A stretch of DNA of 64,000 bases from Achatina immaculata (Eukaryota; Mollusca; Gastropoda; Stylommatophora; Achatinidae): assembly GCA_009760885.1 (NCBI GenBank), contig CM019710.1:3804686-3868685 (forward strand), written 5' to 3'. The notes under the pieces are model-generated. The model saw only the letters and a list, made by a program, of their open reading frames with translations. It made no database searches and was not told the DNA's origin. The position numbers and the translations under genes were made by a program. Below, one piece after another: positions 39,815-52,915 of the stretch. Each line of letters starts with the position of its first letter. Position 1 is the stretch's first letter.

Positions 39815-42800
39815 GTAAAACAGGAGTTGGGCATGAGGCCAACAACCTCACCCTGAGACCCATCTAGAGGCGACTCTAGATGGGGAAAAACCCTGCCGTT
39901 ATGGAATCTTGCAACAGTTATAACCGAACATCAAGGTCACCAACTCTACATGCTGTTGACAACGATCAAAAATTCATTGGTGTCAAATGCATAACGAAAA
40001 TCAGATTTTGGAATGTAAGAATGATGGTCGCAACAACAAAAACTGCTCAGGTAATAAAAGAAATGGTTTGATATCACCTGGATGTGTTGGGCATCAGCGA
40101 AATGTGATGGCCAGAAGCAGGGAAAAGACCAGCAGAAAACCATTTAATAATATATCCAACAGAGACGATGGGAAATACCAAGAAGGAGTGGGTATAATTA
40201 TGTCATCTGCGGCAACAAAGAGCCTTGCAGAATAGGAACCAGTGAACAGTTGTATGATAAGAGCATGGTATAAAATAAGGCACGAAAGAATCACAATCAT
40301 ACAATGCTATGCACCCATGAATGATACAGATGATGAAAGAAAAGATGATTTCTATTACCATCTACAACAACTTATCAACAAAGTCCCTAAACATGACATC
40401 TTAATTGTCATGGGAGACTTCAATGCCAAGGTAGGAAAAGATAATACTGATGTAAAAAAAAGTAATGGGATAAGAAGGAATTGATACAATAAATCAGAAT
40501 GGAGAAAGATTACTTGAAATATGTCTAACAGAGGGCATGGTCATTGGAGGAACAATATTTCCACACAAAGTGATACATAAAACAATATGGATATCTCCAG
40601 ATGATAGAACCAGAAACCAGATAGATCATTTTTGTATTAAAAAACAATTCAGAACATCTCTGTAAGATGTAAGAGTATATAGATGTGCAGATGTCAACAG
40701 TGATCACAACTTGTGTATAGGGAGAATAAGACTTAAACTGAAAAGCCAACACAGCAAATCAGTACTCAGTATTCATTCATTCATTCATTCATTCGCATGT
40801 CCCTTGTGGAACTTTGCCTCCCTAACAGCACTCCTATAGGCCTCTCTGAGCATGATGGCCTGCTGCTGATGAGTCCATTTGCAGATCATCAATGATGTCT
40901 TGCAACCATCTTCATCTTGGTCTTCCTCTCTTTCTTTTTCCCATTATGTACCCTTCCAAGACGATCTTCTCTAGATTATCATGACGTTTAATGTGTCCAA
41001 AATATTTAAGTTTTCTCTGTTTAATCCTCTTTACTAGCCAACCTTCAATATTAAGTTCCTGTAGTATGGGTATAAGTCATAGCCTAAAAGAAGAAAATAC
41101 CAACAGTGATTTCAGTCTGAAACTTAACAAACATTTCGCAGCACTCAAAGAGGTAGACGAGACAGATACAGATGAATTATGGAATTCATATAGCACAGCC
41201 ATAATCACGGCAGCAAAAGCAAGTGCTGGACTGCAGTCAACAAGTAGAAACGCATGGATATCAGATAACACATTGAAATACATACATGAAAGAAAAGCAG
41301 CCAAATTAGCCATGTTGAATGTAAAGACAGATCTTGGAAAAGTTTGAGCAAAAGCAACATACAAAGAACCAGACAATAAAGTAAAAAGTTCAGCTAGAAG
41401 AGACAAAAGAGAATATATGAACAATATGGCAAAAGAAGCAGAAAATGCAGCAGAGACAGGAGACAGCAAAATTCTGTATAACATACAGAAGAAGCTAACA
41501 GGTGCTATTACCTCCAGAGAAAGATGAGTCTTTAGCAAAACAGGCAATCTTTTAACATCAGGTAAAGACCAAAAGCAAAGATGGGCCAAACACTTCCAAG
41601 AAATACTTAATCGACCACACCCAAATGAATTAATAAATCTTGAAACTGATTTACCAGTCCCACAACTAAATGTCAACTTAGATCAAGTTACACTTAATGA
41701 AATTGAAACAGCAGTGATTCTAATAGCTAACAACGTAGCTGCAGGTGAAGATGAAAGAACAGTTGAAATGTTAAAACTGTTAACAGTGACAACATGAACA
41801 AACTACAGAGAATGTTTAATAAAATTTGGAAAGAAGAAAAAGTCCCTTCCACATGGAAAAGGGAAATCATTGTTAAAATACCAAAAAAAGGCAACCTTAG
41901 TGACTGCAATAACTGGAGGGGTGTAACCTTACTATCAGTTGTGTCAAAGGTGTTTTGTAAATGATTCTGAATATAATTAAGGATGTAGTGGATACTGCAA
42001 TGAAAGAAGAACAGGCAGGATTTCAAAAAGGGAGAAGCTGTCTCAACCAGATATTTACTCTAAGAATAATATTTGTAGAACATATTGAAAAGCAGAAACC
42101 ATTAATCCTGAACTTCATAGACTTTAAAAAAGCATTTGATAGCATACACAGAGATTCATTGTGGACAGTTTTAAGACTATATGGAATATCATCTAAAATT
42201 GTCAACATCATTAGAGATCTCTACAACGGATATGTTTGTGCAATCAAGACAGAAGAAGGAATGAGTGAATGGTTTCAGATTGAAACAGGCGTGAAACAAG
42301 AATGCATATTATCTCCATTGCTTATTGGAATTTCCAGAGACTTTAGAATGAAAAGATGCTGTACAGGTAAAACCGGCATTGATTGGGTATATGGGACCCA
42401 AATATAAGATCTTGATTTTGCAGATGACATAACTCTTATCAGTGACAATGTGAAATTGATGCAGGAAAAAACAGATTCCCTGTCTTCCTTGGCTTACAAA
42501 ATAAGTCTGGAAATCAACTAAAGAAATGGACAAGAAATTAGACTCTTTTGAAAACAAATGCCTAAGGAAAATACTTGGTATAAATGGAACAAATTAAATA
42601 ACAATGCAGAAATAAGACAGATGAGCAGACAACAACCTGTGTCATGGGTGATCAGAAAAAGAAGATGGATGTATGTAGGCCATGTGATGAGAAGAAACAA
42701 TTAGAGAATACCAAAACAAGCTATCAAGTGGAGCACAACAGGCTGAAGAAAAAGAGGTCGACCACGTGAAACTCTAAAGAGGACATTGTTGAGAGAAGCC

Positions 42801-42930
42801 AGTTTAGTGGGCATAACACCCATTTATGAAGACTCGTTGAGAACAGGAAAACTTGGCAAACAAGTATGTGAGCCCTATATGACGTTTAACAGCATGGGAA
42901 GGATGTAAGAATATAAGAACTAAACCTGAA
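39815..42930 (+). mobile_element. RTE-C LINE, near full length, degenerate and interrupted
   Basis: 5' UTR at 39815-39905; endonuclease 40010-40740 with RFWNVRMMV (start), CYAPMNDTDDERKDDFYYHL, ILIVMGDFNAKVG (catalytic D and N), NQIDHF and SDHNLC; linker 41085-41700; RT with CNNWRGVTLLSVVSKVF (about 41905-41955), EEQAGFQKGRSCLNQIFTLR, ILNFIDFKKAFDSIHRDSLW (catalytic FDFxxAFD region), KQECILSPL and DFADDITLI (42415-42440); 3' end ACGTTTAACAGCATGGGAAG GATGTAAG. Many stops, frameshifts and an internal deletion after 42490. Split by RTE-A at 40769-41070. Confidence 0.88.
40769..41070 (-). mobile_element. RTE-A 3' end inserted into RTE-C
   Basis: Five CATTC units (tail complement) at 40771-40794, then GCATGTCCCTTGTGGAACTT and the usual antisense C-terminal sequence to about 41070. 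The RTE-C linker continues on the far side. Confidence 0.85.
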
Positions 42931-43149
42931 AGTTAGAAGACACACATACAAGGATTGTGGATTTTGCAGCACTAACATTAATTATTGCTATTATGGCCGA
43001 TCATGCAAATGCAACGTTGGTAGGGTCAGCTATGAGAGAAGCTGCTGAGCAGTGATGAACGAATAACCAGTTGTGACGTTTCAGCGTTTAAATAAATAGT
43101 ATATAAATAAATAGCATACTTATACACTATTTATTGTATAGGACACGGG

Positions 43150-43355
43150 CAACCTCTAGAGCCGAGGTGCTGTGATGTGAGTAGCCTTCACCACGAGACA
43201 ATTGGCCATACTGATTAAACTTCTTTTAAGTCTTTCCATCACTTTTCTTGCATTGCCCGGCAACCCTAATTTCATTTTTCTTCATTGGCCGGGAGGGGTT
43301 TCACTCTGCGCACGGCAGCCGAAGAATCTCACCATCTGGCAAGAGGGACTGTGTA
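43150..43355 (-). mobile_element. GAA-NA fragment (antisense)
   Basis: CTCTAGAGCCGAGGTGCTGT GATGTGAGTAG and CTTTCCATCACTTTTCTTGC followed by GGCCGGGAGGGGTTTCACTC are reverse complements of modules at 44465-44610 of the full copy. Confidence 0.7.
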
Positions 43356-43507
43356 TCAGTAGACATGGGGATGGATATGTGGTGTACTAATTTACTGCTA
43401 TTCACAATTTGATTTTCATGTTTGATTGAGTAAAAGTACAATAAATATGTGACAGTGAGATGAAGTTAGTGATAGTGAAAGTTTAATATATTCTTGATGA
43501 AAGTGAT

Positions 43508-43828
43508 GTGGATTGTGGCGGTACTGGTTTTTTCCAGTATCTCATGGAAGGTTTAAAAAAATTAGACCTACAGATACTGGTGCATTTAATACTAAATAGA
43601 TTCGCTGTAGAGAATAAGCTATTTCAAGTGGTCCATTATAATGATTGCACGGAAAATGCAGTCATGAGATCCCACTTGGAATTGCTGAAAAAATATGTTA
43701 TCAACAATCCTCATGTACGTCATGTATGTTGTAAATGTGAAATTGTTTGTGTGATAGTTCCAGTTGAACATATGCTAGGCAGTTCAGGTAAATATCCCAC
43801 ACCCCCCCCCCCCCCCCAAATGTACTAA
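43508..43828 (+). CDS. Unrecognised ORF, 106 codons, intron 10
   Basis: Ordinary amino-acid composition (LKKLDLQILVHLILNRFAVE, HLELLKKYVINNPHVRHVCC) with a CCKCE motif, ending in a poly-C-encoded proline run at 43801-43818. No family recognised and no splice support. Could be a decayed retrogene or chance. Confidence 0.2.
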   Translation: MDCGGTGFFQYLMEGLKKLDLQILVHLILNRFAVENKLFQVVHYNDCTENAVMRSHLELLKKYVINNPHVRHVCCKCEIVCVIVPVEHMLGSSGKYPTPPPPPQMY

Positions 43829-43975
43829 TGAGTGTGCTGTCTACAGTATAAACATCCCGGGGAAGTGTTTCATTGGACGTCATGAGAAACCAGACTTATG
43901 TGCAGGTAGTGTAGAACATTTAAGCAAATAGCAACAGTGAGCAATTAGTATTTAAGTAAATTTTACTTATGTGTA

Positions 43976-45422
43976 TGGTTCTAAGGACTGTTATTGCCGG
44001 AGGTGGGGTGGAGGATACACTCTCCATTCCAATGCCGTGCATCTCATATAGCCTCTGACAGTCAAATCCAGCTCCTGGCCTTCTCGTGGCAGAACTGTTT
44101 AAACTGACAGGAGAAGGGGCAAAGGTGAATATCTGGCGCCTGAAAACCAGACACTTCGGGTAGATGAGAGTCATGTTTGGTAGCTCATCAACCACTGCTG
44201 GCGAGATTCTTCAGCTGCCGTGTATGGAATGGGGCTCTTTCCAGACAGTGAAGAAAGGTGCAAATGGGGTTGCCGCACGGCACTACTGTGGAAAAGGTGA
44301 AAGAAAGGAATAAGCGAAGTAAACAGTAGCCAAATCACGGCACCTCTGGTCTGGAGGTCGGCCATGTCCTAAGTGCACTCCTATTGGGTGAAATGCCTGA
44401 ACCGGCTTAACCCAGAGGTTAAAACACTGCTGGTGAGATTCTTCAGAGACCGCGAGTGAAGTGAAGTTCCTCCCAGCCAAGGAAGAAAATATGGAAAAAC
44501 AATTAGGGTTGCTGTTTGGCGCTGATGTGAAAAGGTGATGGAAAGGATAAAGTAAAGCTTAATCGGTATGTCCAGTAGTATCGTGGCGAGAGCTACTCAT
44601 ACCACAGTACCTCTGTCCTAGAGGCCGGCCACTTCCGAAATACACCCTTACTGGTGAAATATGCCTAAATCGGCTTACACCAGGGGTGAAACTTGATGGC
44701 TACACATGTCACAGTACCTCTGCTCTAGAGGTCGGTCATGTCCGATATACATCCATACTGGTGAAATATGCTTAAACTGGCTTAGACCAAGGGTGAAACT
44801 TGGTGGCATACACATGTCACGGTACATCTGCTCTAGAGGTCGGTCACATCCTAAACATGCCCATACTGGAATAATATGCCTAAACTGACTCAACCTATAG
44901 GTGGACGTCACTAGTGGCGAGGATTCATCCTGTTGGACAAAAGCTCCATCCTGGTCACAACTAGGAAGGGTAGCGGCCATGACCACAAAATGCAGAAGTC
45001 AGAGACACTGGACCAGGGCAGTCTAAATAGGCAACCACCTCTCACCCTGTAGGGATGTATGCATACCCTAATCACACTGAGGTTTTCCGGTGAGAAAGTC
45101 CAACGCTGGACTGGATGGGCAATCACCTCTCACCTGGCGGTGATACACGGGTATCTCAAAATACATCTAGGTTTTCTGGTGAGAAAGCCCAACTCTAGAT
45201 TAAACTGGTGCAATGAAAACCATGGTGTCACACAGTTGCGCTTCTGAGACCCACCAAGAATACAAGCTCAAACCGTGCCATACTCTGAACCTCTTGTTAT
45301 CCTCTCGGGGATCTCATGTGGTCCTTTCGGGGACCACAGGACCTAACAAGGACCACAGGCGTAAATTCAGTAAGATCACAGGTTGGTCTTAGTGTTAGAA
45401 GCAAACGAAGAAGAAGAAGAAG
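43976..45422 (+). mobile_element. GAA-NA non-coding retroelement, copy 4 (1,447 bp) with TSD
   Basis: Begins TGGTTCTAAGGACTGTTATT and ends GCAAACGAAGAAGAAGAAG. Flanked by ACTTATGTGTA (43965-43975) and ACTTATGTATA (45423-45433). Same module order as copy 1. Its terminal ACGAAGAAGAAGAAG equals the end of the I-like LINE at 56952-56977. Confidence 0.87.
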
Positions 45423-45439
45423 ACTTATGTATATTTACA

Positions 45440-45665
45440 TGTGCAGTGAAAGCAGATGGAGGTGTATGGTTTGTTTTTACAAAAAGATAGAAAGAATGAG
45501 TAAAGTGGGCAGAAACAAGAATGACAGAAAGTAAGATGAGCACATACAAATGAAGAACATACAACAATCTAATATTTTGACACAAGCCTTCTTCAAGGAT
45601 CTCATACAGAAACAACACAACAGATAAAAACATGAAAAATAGATGAAGAATATAGACTTTTTTTC
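45440..45665 (+). mobile_element. Foldback-element arm (single)
   Basis: AGGTGTATGG, AGAACATACAACAATCTAAT and CTTCTTCAAGGATCTCATAC AGAAACAACACAACA align with the left arm of the palindrome at 61480-61660. Confidence 0.6.
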
Positions 45666-46346
45666 TGGTCTCCTAGTAGGAAAGAATGGCACAAATGGTT
45701 ATATAGCCAGGCACACCAGAGCAGACATATGGATGGTGTAAACTATACATCACATAGGAAATATTATTTGTTAACTTTAAACAAACTGAATGATTTTAGT
45801 GGAAGTGAAGTGCAGTTAATTTACTAAGGGCAACAGAGACTGTACAATAATTAAGCAAACAAATATGTGTGCAGTGGCAGTCATAAAACTGTAAAAAGTA
45901 ACTCAAATGCCCAGAAATGGTTGGAATAAGTTTCTTGAAAAGAGAAGACTGTTTTCATTATTTTCCAGGTCTTTCTCATGGTAGTTTTCAGTGTGCCACA
46001 GAGAGAGATTGGAGGGATGGAATTTGGTGTGCGCTTGTGGTTGTCATGCTCTACTGACCTAAGCTTGCAGCGAGGTGTCTTTGAAAGTGAGCAGAAGTCA
46101 GAAATGTGTCAAGGGGATTTTTTGGTAGTAGTAATTTTCTTGGATGACAAGTTTTTGTGGTTAGACAGAAAGTGCTGGGATTGTGGATGTTTGCCTGTGT
46201 GGGATTGTCAAATTTGCCTTAGTAAAATATAAGTACTTTGAGTAAAAATTATATTTTCATTTCTTCCCTCGTCATTTTTTTATATGTTACACATTTTTTT
46301 TAATAGTTAGTTTCAGTAAACCATCATTTTTATCATTTATGACAAG

Positions 46347-46490
46347 GGCCTGCTGGAACTTGAAGCATCGTTACCTGAATTTGTACTTAACCCACGGATT
46401 AGTACACCAGATTTGAAGCAGATTTATAGGAACAGTCATGTTTGCTTGAATTATTCCAGAAGAGAGCAGCAGTTGGCAGACACACATGAG
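46347..46490 (+). CDS. CFAP91: CFAP91 coding exon 11
   Basis: Acceptor ATGACAAG|GGC and donor GAG|GTGAGT enclose 48 codons, phase 0 both sides. GLLELEASLPEFVLNPRIST PDLKQ…LNYSRREQQLADTHE aligns with [20 protein letters not shown] PKPKV…LDYELAEVHKA. The pyrimidine tract is weak, but similarity and phase are clear. Confidence 0.93.
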
Positions 46491-46899
46491 GTGAGTGAAA
46501 AGTTGTCATGATTTTTTCAGTAGCAAATACTGGCAGTACTTTTAATGGTGCTAGTTAATGTTAGATGATGTCAGATTAGGTGACTGTGATCTGTTTGTTT
46601 GGTTAATATGGACAGCCAATAATTATCATGCTCAGTTTGAAATTGTAGTAACATGCTTAACAAGGAATCTAGAATCTGTCACATAGCATTTGCATGCTGT
46701 AGGGGTGCCAGGAAACTCACTGATATAGAGAGCAAAACAACAACACAACTCCTCAGATCATCAGAGAAGTATCCCCCCAGGAAAGCGTTTTGGCCCTTTA
46801 AACTTCTGATGCTCTGGTGGGGGGGGGGGTCCTCTGGGTCATGACTCCCAGAGGTCTGTGAGTTGTTGGTTATAACTGCTTCATGAGGCTGAAGATGCT

Positions 46900-49800
46900 G
46901 GTCGACTTTTCACGTCTGTGATGTGTCAACGTTCCTACCTGTTTGTTTGGTGGATTTGATAAACTTTCTTAAATTACTGAGACCAAGTCCTTTACTGTGC
47001 TTTGCATTGTTGCCCCTTGCTTGTCCAGCCTGTCGGACTTCGTGATTTCTAAGACAGCCAGAGGGAAGTGGAAACATGAGCCACTCTTGCTGCTCATTGA
47101 GACAGTGCAAGACGTTATCTTCGATTATATTGCCTTGATTATTGTTAGTGTGTTGTATATGGTCATCAGAAATTTATAACGATCTTCATGGGTCATTGTT
47201 CCATTGTTCTCCATGTTTGTGCCATGCCTGGCATGAGACCTTCTCTGCTGTGTCTGAGAGTCTTTTCAGTGTGCATATTCTTGCATGTCCTTTTATGCCC
47301 AGTTGTTTACACATATCATACGCTAATGTTGCCATGAACCCTTGTGCCCCCACCTCAACATACAGAAACAAGCAAAAGATTTATGCTTTACCTTTTTGAC
47401 CAGATTGCTGTATTTCACTCATTTGAACATTCTGGACTCATATGGGACCATAAGTTCGAATAAAATTGAGTCCTGTTTCGATGGTGAGTAACTACAATAT
47501 CTGGTTGCATTCCTGTCTCCTTAATGAATGCAGGATATTCTCTTCACCCTGGTAGGTAGGCTGCGATCTCCCAGTCATTAGCTCCATCTAGAAGTGAGGG
47601 CAAGGGAGTGTTAAGAACTTTGATGTTGGATAATTTTCAAGATCCAATGAAGTACTTGGGAAAAGTTTTAATTTCTTTCCTGGTGTTTGCTGCATCTGTC
47701 GCTCTGTCAACAGTACCGATTAGTTCATTGCAACACTTTGTGTCGCCATGTGTAGCGGCCTTGTGACAGTGCTACTTTGCATGCTGACAGAACATGCTTC
47801 AAGGTTTGCCGACTGCTGAAGAATGGACACATAGGATCTGCCACTTCACCCCACTTAAACAAGTTTGCACCTGTCAGCAGAAGGTCGTATGCAGATCTGC
47901 AAATAAGTTTATATTCCAAATATCGTTTCATGTTAACGATCATTACAATGCACCTTTCCAAGTTGTCCGTTGGCCTTATTGAGCTTGTTGTATTGCTCTC
48001 TGGACCTGTTTTCTGTCCTCCATGCTTCTTATTTCATTGATGATCATGTCTCTTTGCTGTTTGTTGGAGGGCACGACCACCACTTGATATTGCCATGACC
48101 AAACCCCCTTCTGTTAGTCTGAGTGTAGCCTATCACTTCCATCAGTTCAAGTGTCTCCCTCTACTTGCCATTTCCTTCCATTCTTTAGTGTTGGTTGGAC
48201 TTCTTATACCACTGTGTCGGCGGACTCTGACAGCATCATCGCGAGTCTTGATTTTCCTGCTTTAAACACCTCTGCCACAGACTTGAATGGTAGGTGCAGC
48301 TTGCTCATCTTGCAGTACGGTGCCACGTCCATCAGTCCTGCTGGGCAAGCCCAGCCAGTTCCTGGTGTTGATTTTCCTCTCAACACTCTCGACTGTACTA
48401 GTACTTATCTAATATATGAGTAGCGGCCACAGCAGTTTAAGTATCAGCATGAACTGGAGGCACCTGAGTTTTGGTTTTATCTATAATTTCCAATCCACTT
48501 TGATCCACTTCGCAGATCTGCTTGACTGCCACTGAGTCCTTCATTAAGACGTCATATCTTCTTCCTAGACATTTTAACAGGCTCTTCCTCAACTGTTGGA
48601 ATTTGTTGGTTGGCTACTGTAAACTTTAGTTTTGTTACTTTCCCCTTGCTGAGTGACAGGCTTCTGGATTTCTTTGGCTTAAAGCTCCTGTGATGCCAGA
48701 TGATAAGTTTGTCCAGTCTTGCTAGATCCTTTGTGCTCCAATCTCATTTGTTGATACTGGAATATCACCTGGTGTTGTACTGAACCATAGGCATTTGCTA
48801 GATGGAGCTATGTCACATGCAAATCTTTCTTACCACTTCTCGCCTGTTGGGTAATGTCCCAGATCATTGATGCATGTTCTAAGCATCTTGGGGAGCCTGG
48901 AATCCCTCCTTTTTGTAATCAGTCAGTCATTTGCATGTCCCTTGCGGAACTTTGCCTCCCTAACAGCACTCCTGTAGGCCTCTCAGATGTGAGCAAGATG
49001 GCCTGCTACTGATGCATCCATTTGCAGATTATTAACGATGTCTTGCAGCCATCTTGGCCTTGGTCTTCCATTCTTTCTTTTATACCATTATGTATCCTTC
49101 CAGTACAGTCTTCTCTAAATTCTCATGACGTTTAATGTGTCCAAAATATTTCAGTTTTCTCTGTTTAATCCTCTTTACTAGCCAGCCTTCTTCAATATTA
49201 AGTTCTTGTGGTATGAATATATTTGTTCTTTTTGTGTCCATGATATTTGAAGAACTCTTCTATAGCATTTACATTCAAATGCATTCATATGTTTTCATTT
49301 TCCAGGAGGTGTGATGCAAGCCTATTGGCTGTCACTGAGAAGAATATCTTGCCTTCTACATTCAGAAGAGAGATTGGTCTGAACTGACTGATGTCAGTGG
49401 AATTCAGCTCTATAGGAATGTAAACTCCATTTGCTTTCTTCCACTCCTTGGTAATATGCCCTTTGGTCCATGCAGGTCTTAGTAGTTGATGGAGCTTCTT
49501 TAACACTCCAGTGCATCTTTTGTACACTAGGTATGGAACGCCATTCAGACCTGGCACTAATTTTCCCCTGGCCTTCTGCATGACTTTAGATCCCTCCTGC
49601 AGACTTGGTGGGGGGGGGGTGTTACTTTGAACTCTGATCCGATCTTGGTGCACTGGGCCACACCAGTCCCTCCATATGCACGAGTGGCATGTCTTGACTT
49701 CCGTCAGAGTATATCTTCGAGAACTTCTTTACCTACCATTAGAGACCATGATTTTGGTTGTTTGGACAGCTGTTTAGCAAACTTAAATTGGTCTTTGAAG

Positions 49801-50115
49801 GACCTTTGTCTGGTCTGTTTTGTCTCCCTTCTCTTTTTGCACAATCTTTCTGCTCTTCATAGGTCACTGTGTTGAGATTTGAAATGTTGCCAAACTTGCT
49901 TCAGCCCTTTCTTTCCTGCTTCATTTGCTTTCTTGAATAATTTCCAGACTTGGTTCTTCTGGTTTCTTATGGTTTCTATCCTTCTTTGTCTCCTTGTCTT
50001 CTTTGGTCCTGATTTTCTTCTGTCTGCTGCATGCTTCACACCCAGCTGTTTGGAGCAGTGAAGGTAAATTATATTTCCAAATGAGTCTAGTTTTTGCTCC
50101 AAAGTTGTACCTTTC
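46900..50115 (-). mobile_element. Non-LTR retrotransposon of another clade, degenerate
   Basis: Antisense. 49653-49290 encodes ARGKLVPGLNGVPYLVYKRC, PAWTKGHITKEWKKANGVYI and FRPISLLNVEGKIFFSVTAN, the RT fingers/palm of a distinct LINE group. Downstream in LINE sense, 47961-47725 has the C-terminal knuckle CPFFSSRQTLKHVLSACKVA LSQGRYTWRH. The 50117-49857 peptide is basic linker. No catalytic YADD was located. Interrupted by RTE-A at 48925-49292. Confidence 0.7.
48925..49292 (-). mobile_element. RTE-A 3' end inserted into the preceding LINE
   Basis: Tail complement CAGTCAGTCATTTGC at the left, then antisense C-terminal coding sequence as far as the AFECKCYRRVLQ region (about 49290). Confidence 0.82.
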
Positions 50116-50469
50116 ATCTGTTTTGTCTATTTTTTTTTTGCACAGTGATGGGCCCAGTTATTCCCAAACCTGTTTCTCCATGGCTTGTGGGAAGCTGATA
50201 TTACTTCATTTCCCTTCTGAGGATTCCAATAGTTCCAGACTGTCTGCCACAACTTGAATATTCTCTGTACTGTGGCTTGAGCCCGGGCAGAGATCTTTTA
50301 ATGTCTTACCTGAGACTGACGTTGAAATGCACTGCAACTAAGGAGCTACCACATCTTGTCTTTGTTCTGGGTATCTTCATGCTATGTTGTGATTCGAATT
50401 TCCTGCCATAGGTACATGTGTGCTCCCACCATTGTTCTAAAATCAAGTTGGGGGGAGGGGGGAACATGG

Positions 50470-50705
50470 TTGTTTCCATAGAGTGATCAGGAAAAGGAGA
50501 TTGACATATGTCGGGCATGTGCTGAAAAGAAACAACCAGAGAATCCCAAAACAAGCTATCAAGTGGAACACAACAGGCTGAGGAAAAAGAGGTCGACCAC
50601 ATGAAACTCTTAGGAGGGCATTGTTAAGAAAGGCCAAATTAATAGAAATAAAATCCCTTGCAAGCCCTATGTGACGTTTAACGGCATGGGAAGGATATAA
50701 GATAT
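50470..50705 (+). mobile_element. RTE-C 3' end fragment
   Basis: GTGATCAGGAAAAGGAGATT GACATATGTCGGGCATGTGC, AAAGAGGTCGACCACATGAA ACTC and ACGTTTAACGGCATGGGAAG GATATAAGA match 42640-42910. Confidence 0.82.
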
Positions 50706-51334
50706 AAGAAGCACGTGTTTACTTTCCATTCATTTTTCTTACATTTTGTGTTAATTTGTGCTACAGCATCACAAAAATACGTTTTTGTCAGCATTTTGAG
50801 ATAATGAGGTGATTTTATGAAAATGTTAATGCATATTTGAAGACAACCTTTCAAGAGAGTCTTTTTTTATGATTCAAAAGAAAAATTGTCCTGGAGTAGG
50901 TTCATATATTGTGAATCACCCCCACGTGATGTCAGGGGCCCAGGTTTAAGTCTGTGGAGAAAAGAGTAGGACCTCTGGCACTTTCCACATTTGTTGTAAG
51001 AGGAGACTAAGAAAGTTGAGGGATAGGCCAACGACTTGCTCACCTGGAAAAAATTGTAGTTGTAGAAACATGGAGAAGAAAAGCAGAGAACTTGGAAAAG
51101 CAAGGGACTCTGATAAAAGAGCATATGCCCAGAAACAAGGCCATGCACAGGAAGAGAAGTAGAGGATACATTCAAGAACAGGGATGACTGGAAAAAACTT
51201 TATCCATGGCTCATGCAGTCAAGGGAATGATGTTAATGATGATGATTATTATCATTGGGTGCCATGTCTATAGTCAAGAGTTCATGTTTTTTTTTTCATA
51301 GATATCCTACATCATCTTCATCTGTTTACCTATC

Positions 51335-51835
51335 TTGTTCTTGTTCTTCTTCTTCTGTCTCCTTTGAAATGTGAGCTGCTGTTCTTTGCAGCTGATGCGG
51401 TGAAGATGTTGAGACAGAGCATTGTGTTAGATGGGTGGGGGGGGGGTACCACAGCTGTTTTTTTCAGTGCCCAAGTGGGGCTAGAAAGCAGTGGGCGTGC
51501 AGTTCTTCTTTAGAAGGTTCCACCACCATGGAGGCTGGCGATCCTTGGCTTCGTAGCCAGGCTAGGCTTGTCACTGGGGGTACCAGTGGAGAGGATGTTA
51601 CAGGGTTTAGTCAGTTATGGTTTTGCCAGATCCTGACTCTAGCTTGTAAGCTGTGGTTTGGCAACCCTGACTCTAGCTTGTAAGCTGTGGTTTGGCAACC
51701 CTGACTCTAGCTTGTAAGCTGTGGTTTGGCAACCCTGACTCTAGCTTGTAAGCTGTGGTTTGGCAACCCTGACTCTAGCTTGTAAGCTGTGGTTTGGCAA
51801 CCCTGACTCTAGCATATCAGCTATAGGTGACTACC
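51335..51835 (-). mobile_element. VNTR-SINE, antisense, with 34-bp VNTR
   Basis: (CTT) tail complement at 51345-51355, body to about 51620, then five to six 34-bp units GACTCTAGCTTGTAAGCTGT GGTTTGGCAACCCT (51630-51815). The unit is a diverged reverse complement of the array at 62060-62310. Confidence 0.8.
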
Positions 51836-52204
51836 AAGTCAACGTCTTCACAATAGAAATTGTTTACATATACAAATAAATATATTTATCTGCTGTAGAC
51901 GAGCCTTCAAAAAACAATGAAAAACCACTGTCATAATTTTCATGAACAGTCATACTTGTCTTCATATGTAGTGAGAATTAGGAGGGCTTTAAAACATCTT
52001 AAGAAAGATGCAAGAAAATGGGCATAGGAGAACAAGAGAGAAGTTCGTGGCAGCATGATGTGAAGGCATGATGAAAAGATGATCAGACTGGTGGAAAGTA
52101 TCAAGGATTAAGATTTGTGGAGAGTTGTGACCACCTACACTTGCTAACAGGGAACCTGCTGATACTGAATTTTCAAATTTCTGGTACTTCCTGATCATTC
52201 ATAA

Positions 52205-52660
52205 TTTTCCTTTTTTTTAAAAAACAGTGGAGAAGATGCATTAGTCTCTCATGGTGAAGGTCGGGAGTTTGGATCCAGGGTGGGGGGTGCCCCATACACC
52301 CACCTGACTTCTTTTGGGAACTGAGGAAGGAGAGACAGCCAGGCATGATGCTGACCACATCACCGTCTAGTGTGCTGACAGGTCTAGGAAAGGCAGCCAA
52401 CCATGATGGTGACCATATTACTGTCTAGTTTGCTGACAGGTCAGGGAAAGGCAGCCATCCATGATGCTGACCACATCACCCTCTAGTGTGCTGACGGGTC
52501 AAGGAAAATACAGGCCTCAGTGGCTTAATATGGTTATCTTTGCTTTTAATGCCTTACATGAGTACCGAAGAGGATTGTCCGCCCATCTGCTACAGCAGTG
52601 TTTGATGGGTCAGTCCTAGTTGGATACAACCCGGTTGTCTGAGCTATAGAAACGGATACC
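52205..52660 (+). mobile_element. tRNA-related SINE with about 62-bp internal repeats
   Basis: TCTCATGGTGAAGGTCGGGA GTTTGGATCC resembles a tRNA D-to-T arm with a B box (GTTTGGATCC). The tail carries three units of GGAAAGGCAGCCA(A/T)CCATGA TG(C/G)TGACCA and CTAGT(G/T)TGCTGACAGGTC. Confidence 0.55.
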
Positions 52661-52810
52661 TAGCTCTTCTTCTTGTAGCTAAGAATAAAAAAAAAACCAA
52701 AAGGTGTCCAGGCGTGGTTCTGGTCACATCATCAGACTTCTGACTTTTCCAATCCTGAATTTATGAGTTCTCGTTTATTTATTTATTTTTTTCCCTCTGT
52801 AATGACACAG

Positions 52811-52915
52811 AATGGAAAAAAGTTGAAAGCTTTTCGAAAGAAGTATCGCAGCTTGAAGAGGATTGATCACCTCCCAGTCCGACCACAAACTCCAGAGACT
52901 GAAATTTTAGAAAAC
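52811..52915 (+). CDS. CFAP91: CFAP91 coding exon 12
   Basis: Acceptor AATGACACAG|AAT and donor AAC|GTGAGT enclose 35 codons, phase 0 both sides. NGKKLKAFRKKYRSLKRIDH LPVRPQTPETEILEN aligns with [35 protein letters not shown]. Similarity is modest in the middle, but length, position and the PTP/QTP-E motif agree. Confidence 0.85.

Noticed and set aside
39408..39834. Tyr/Val/Cys-rich frames over 39.6-39.7 kb
   Set aside because: Translation of the CATA/CA microsatellite.
45978..46232. 84-codon frame just upstream of CFAP91 exon 11
   Set aside because: No similarity, Cys/Trp-rich composition, no splice support.
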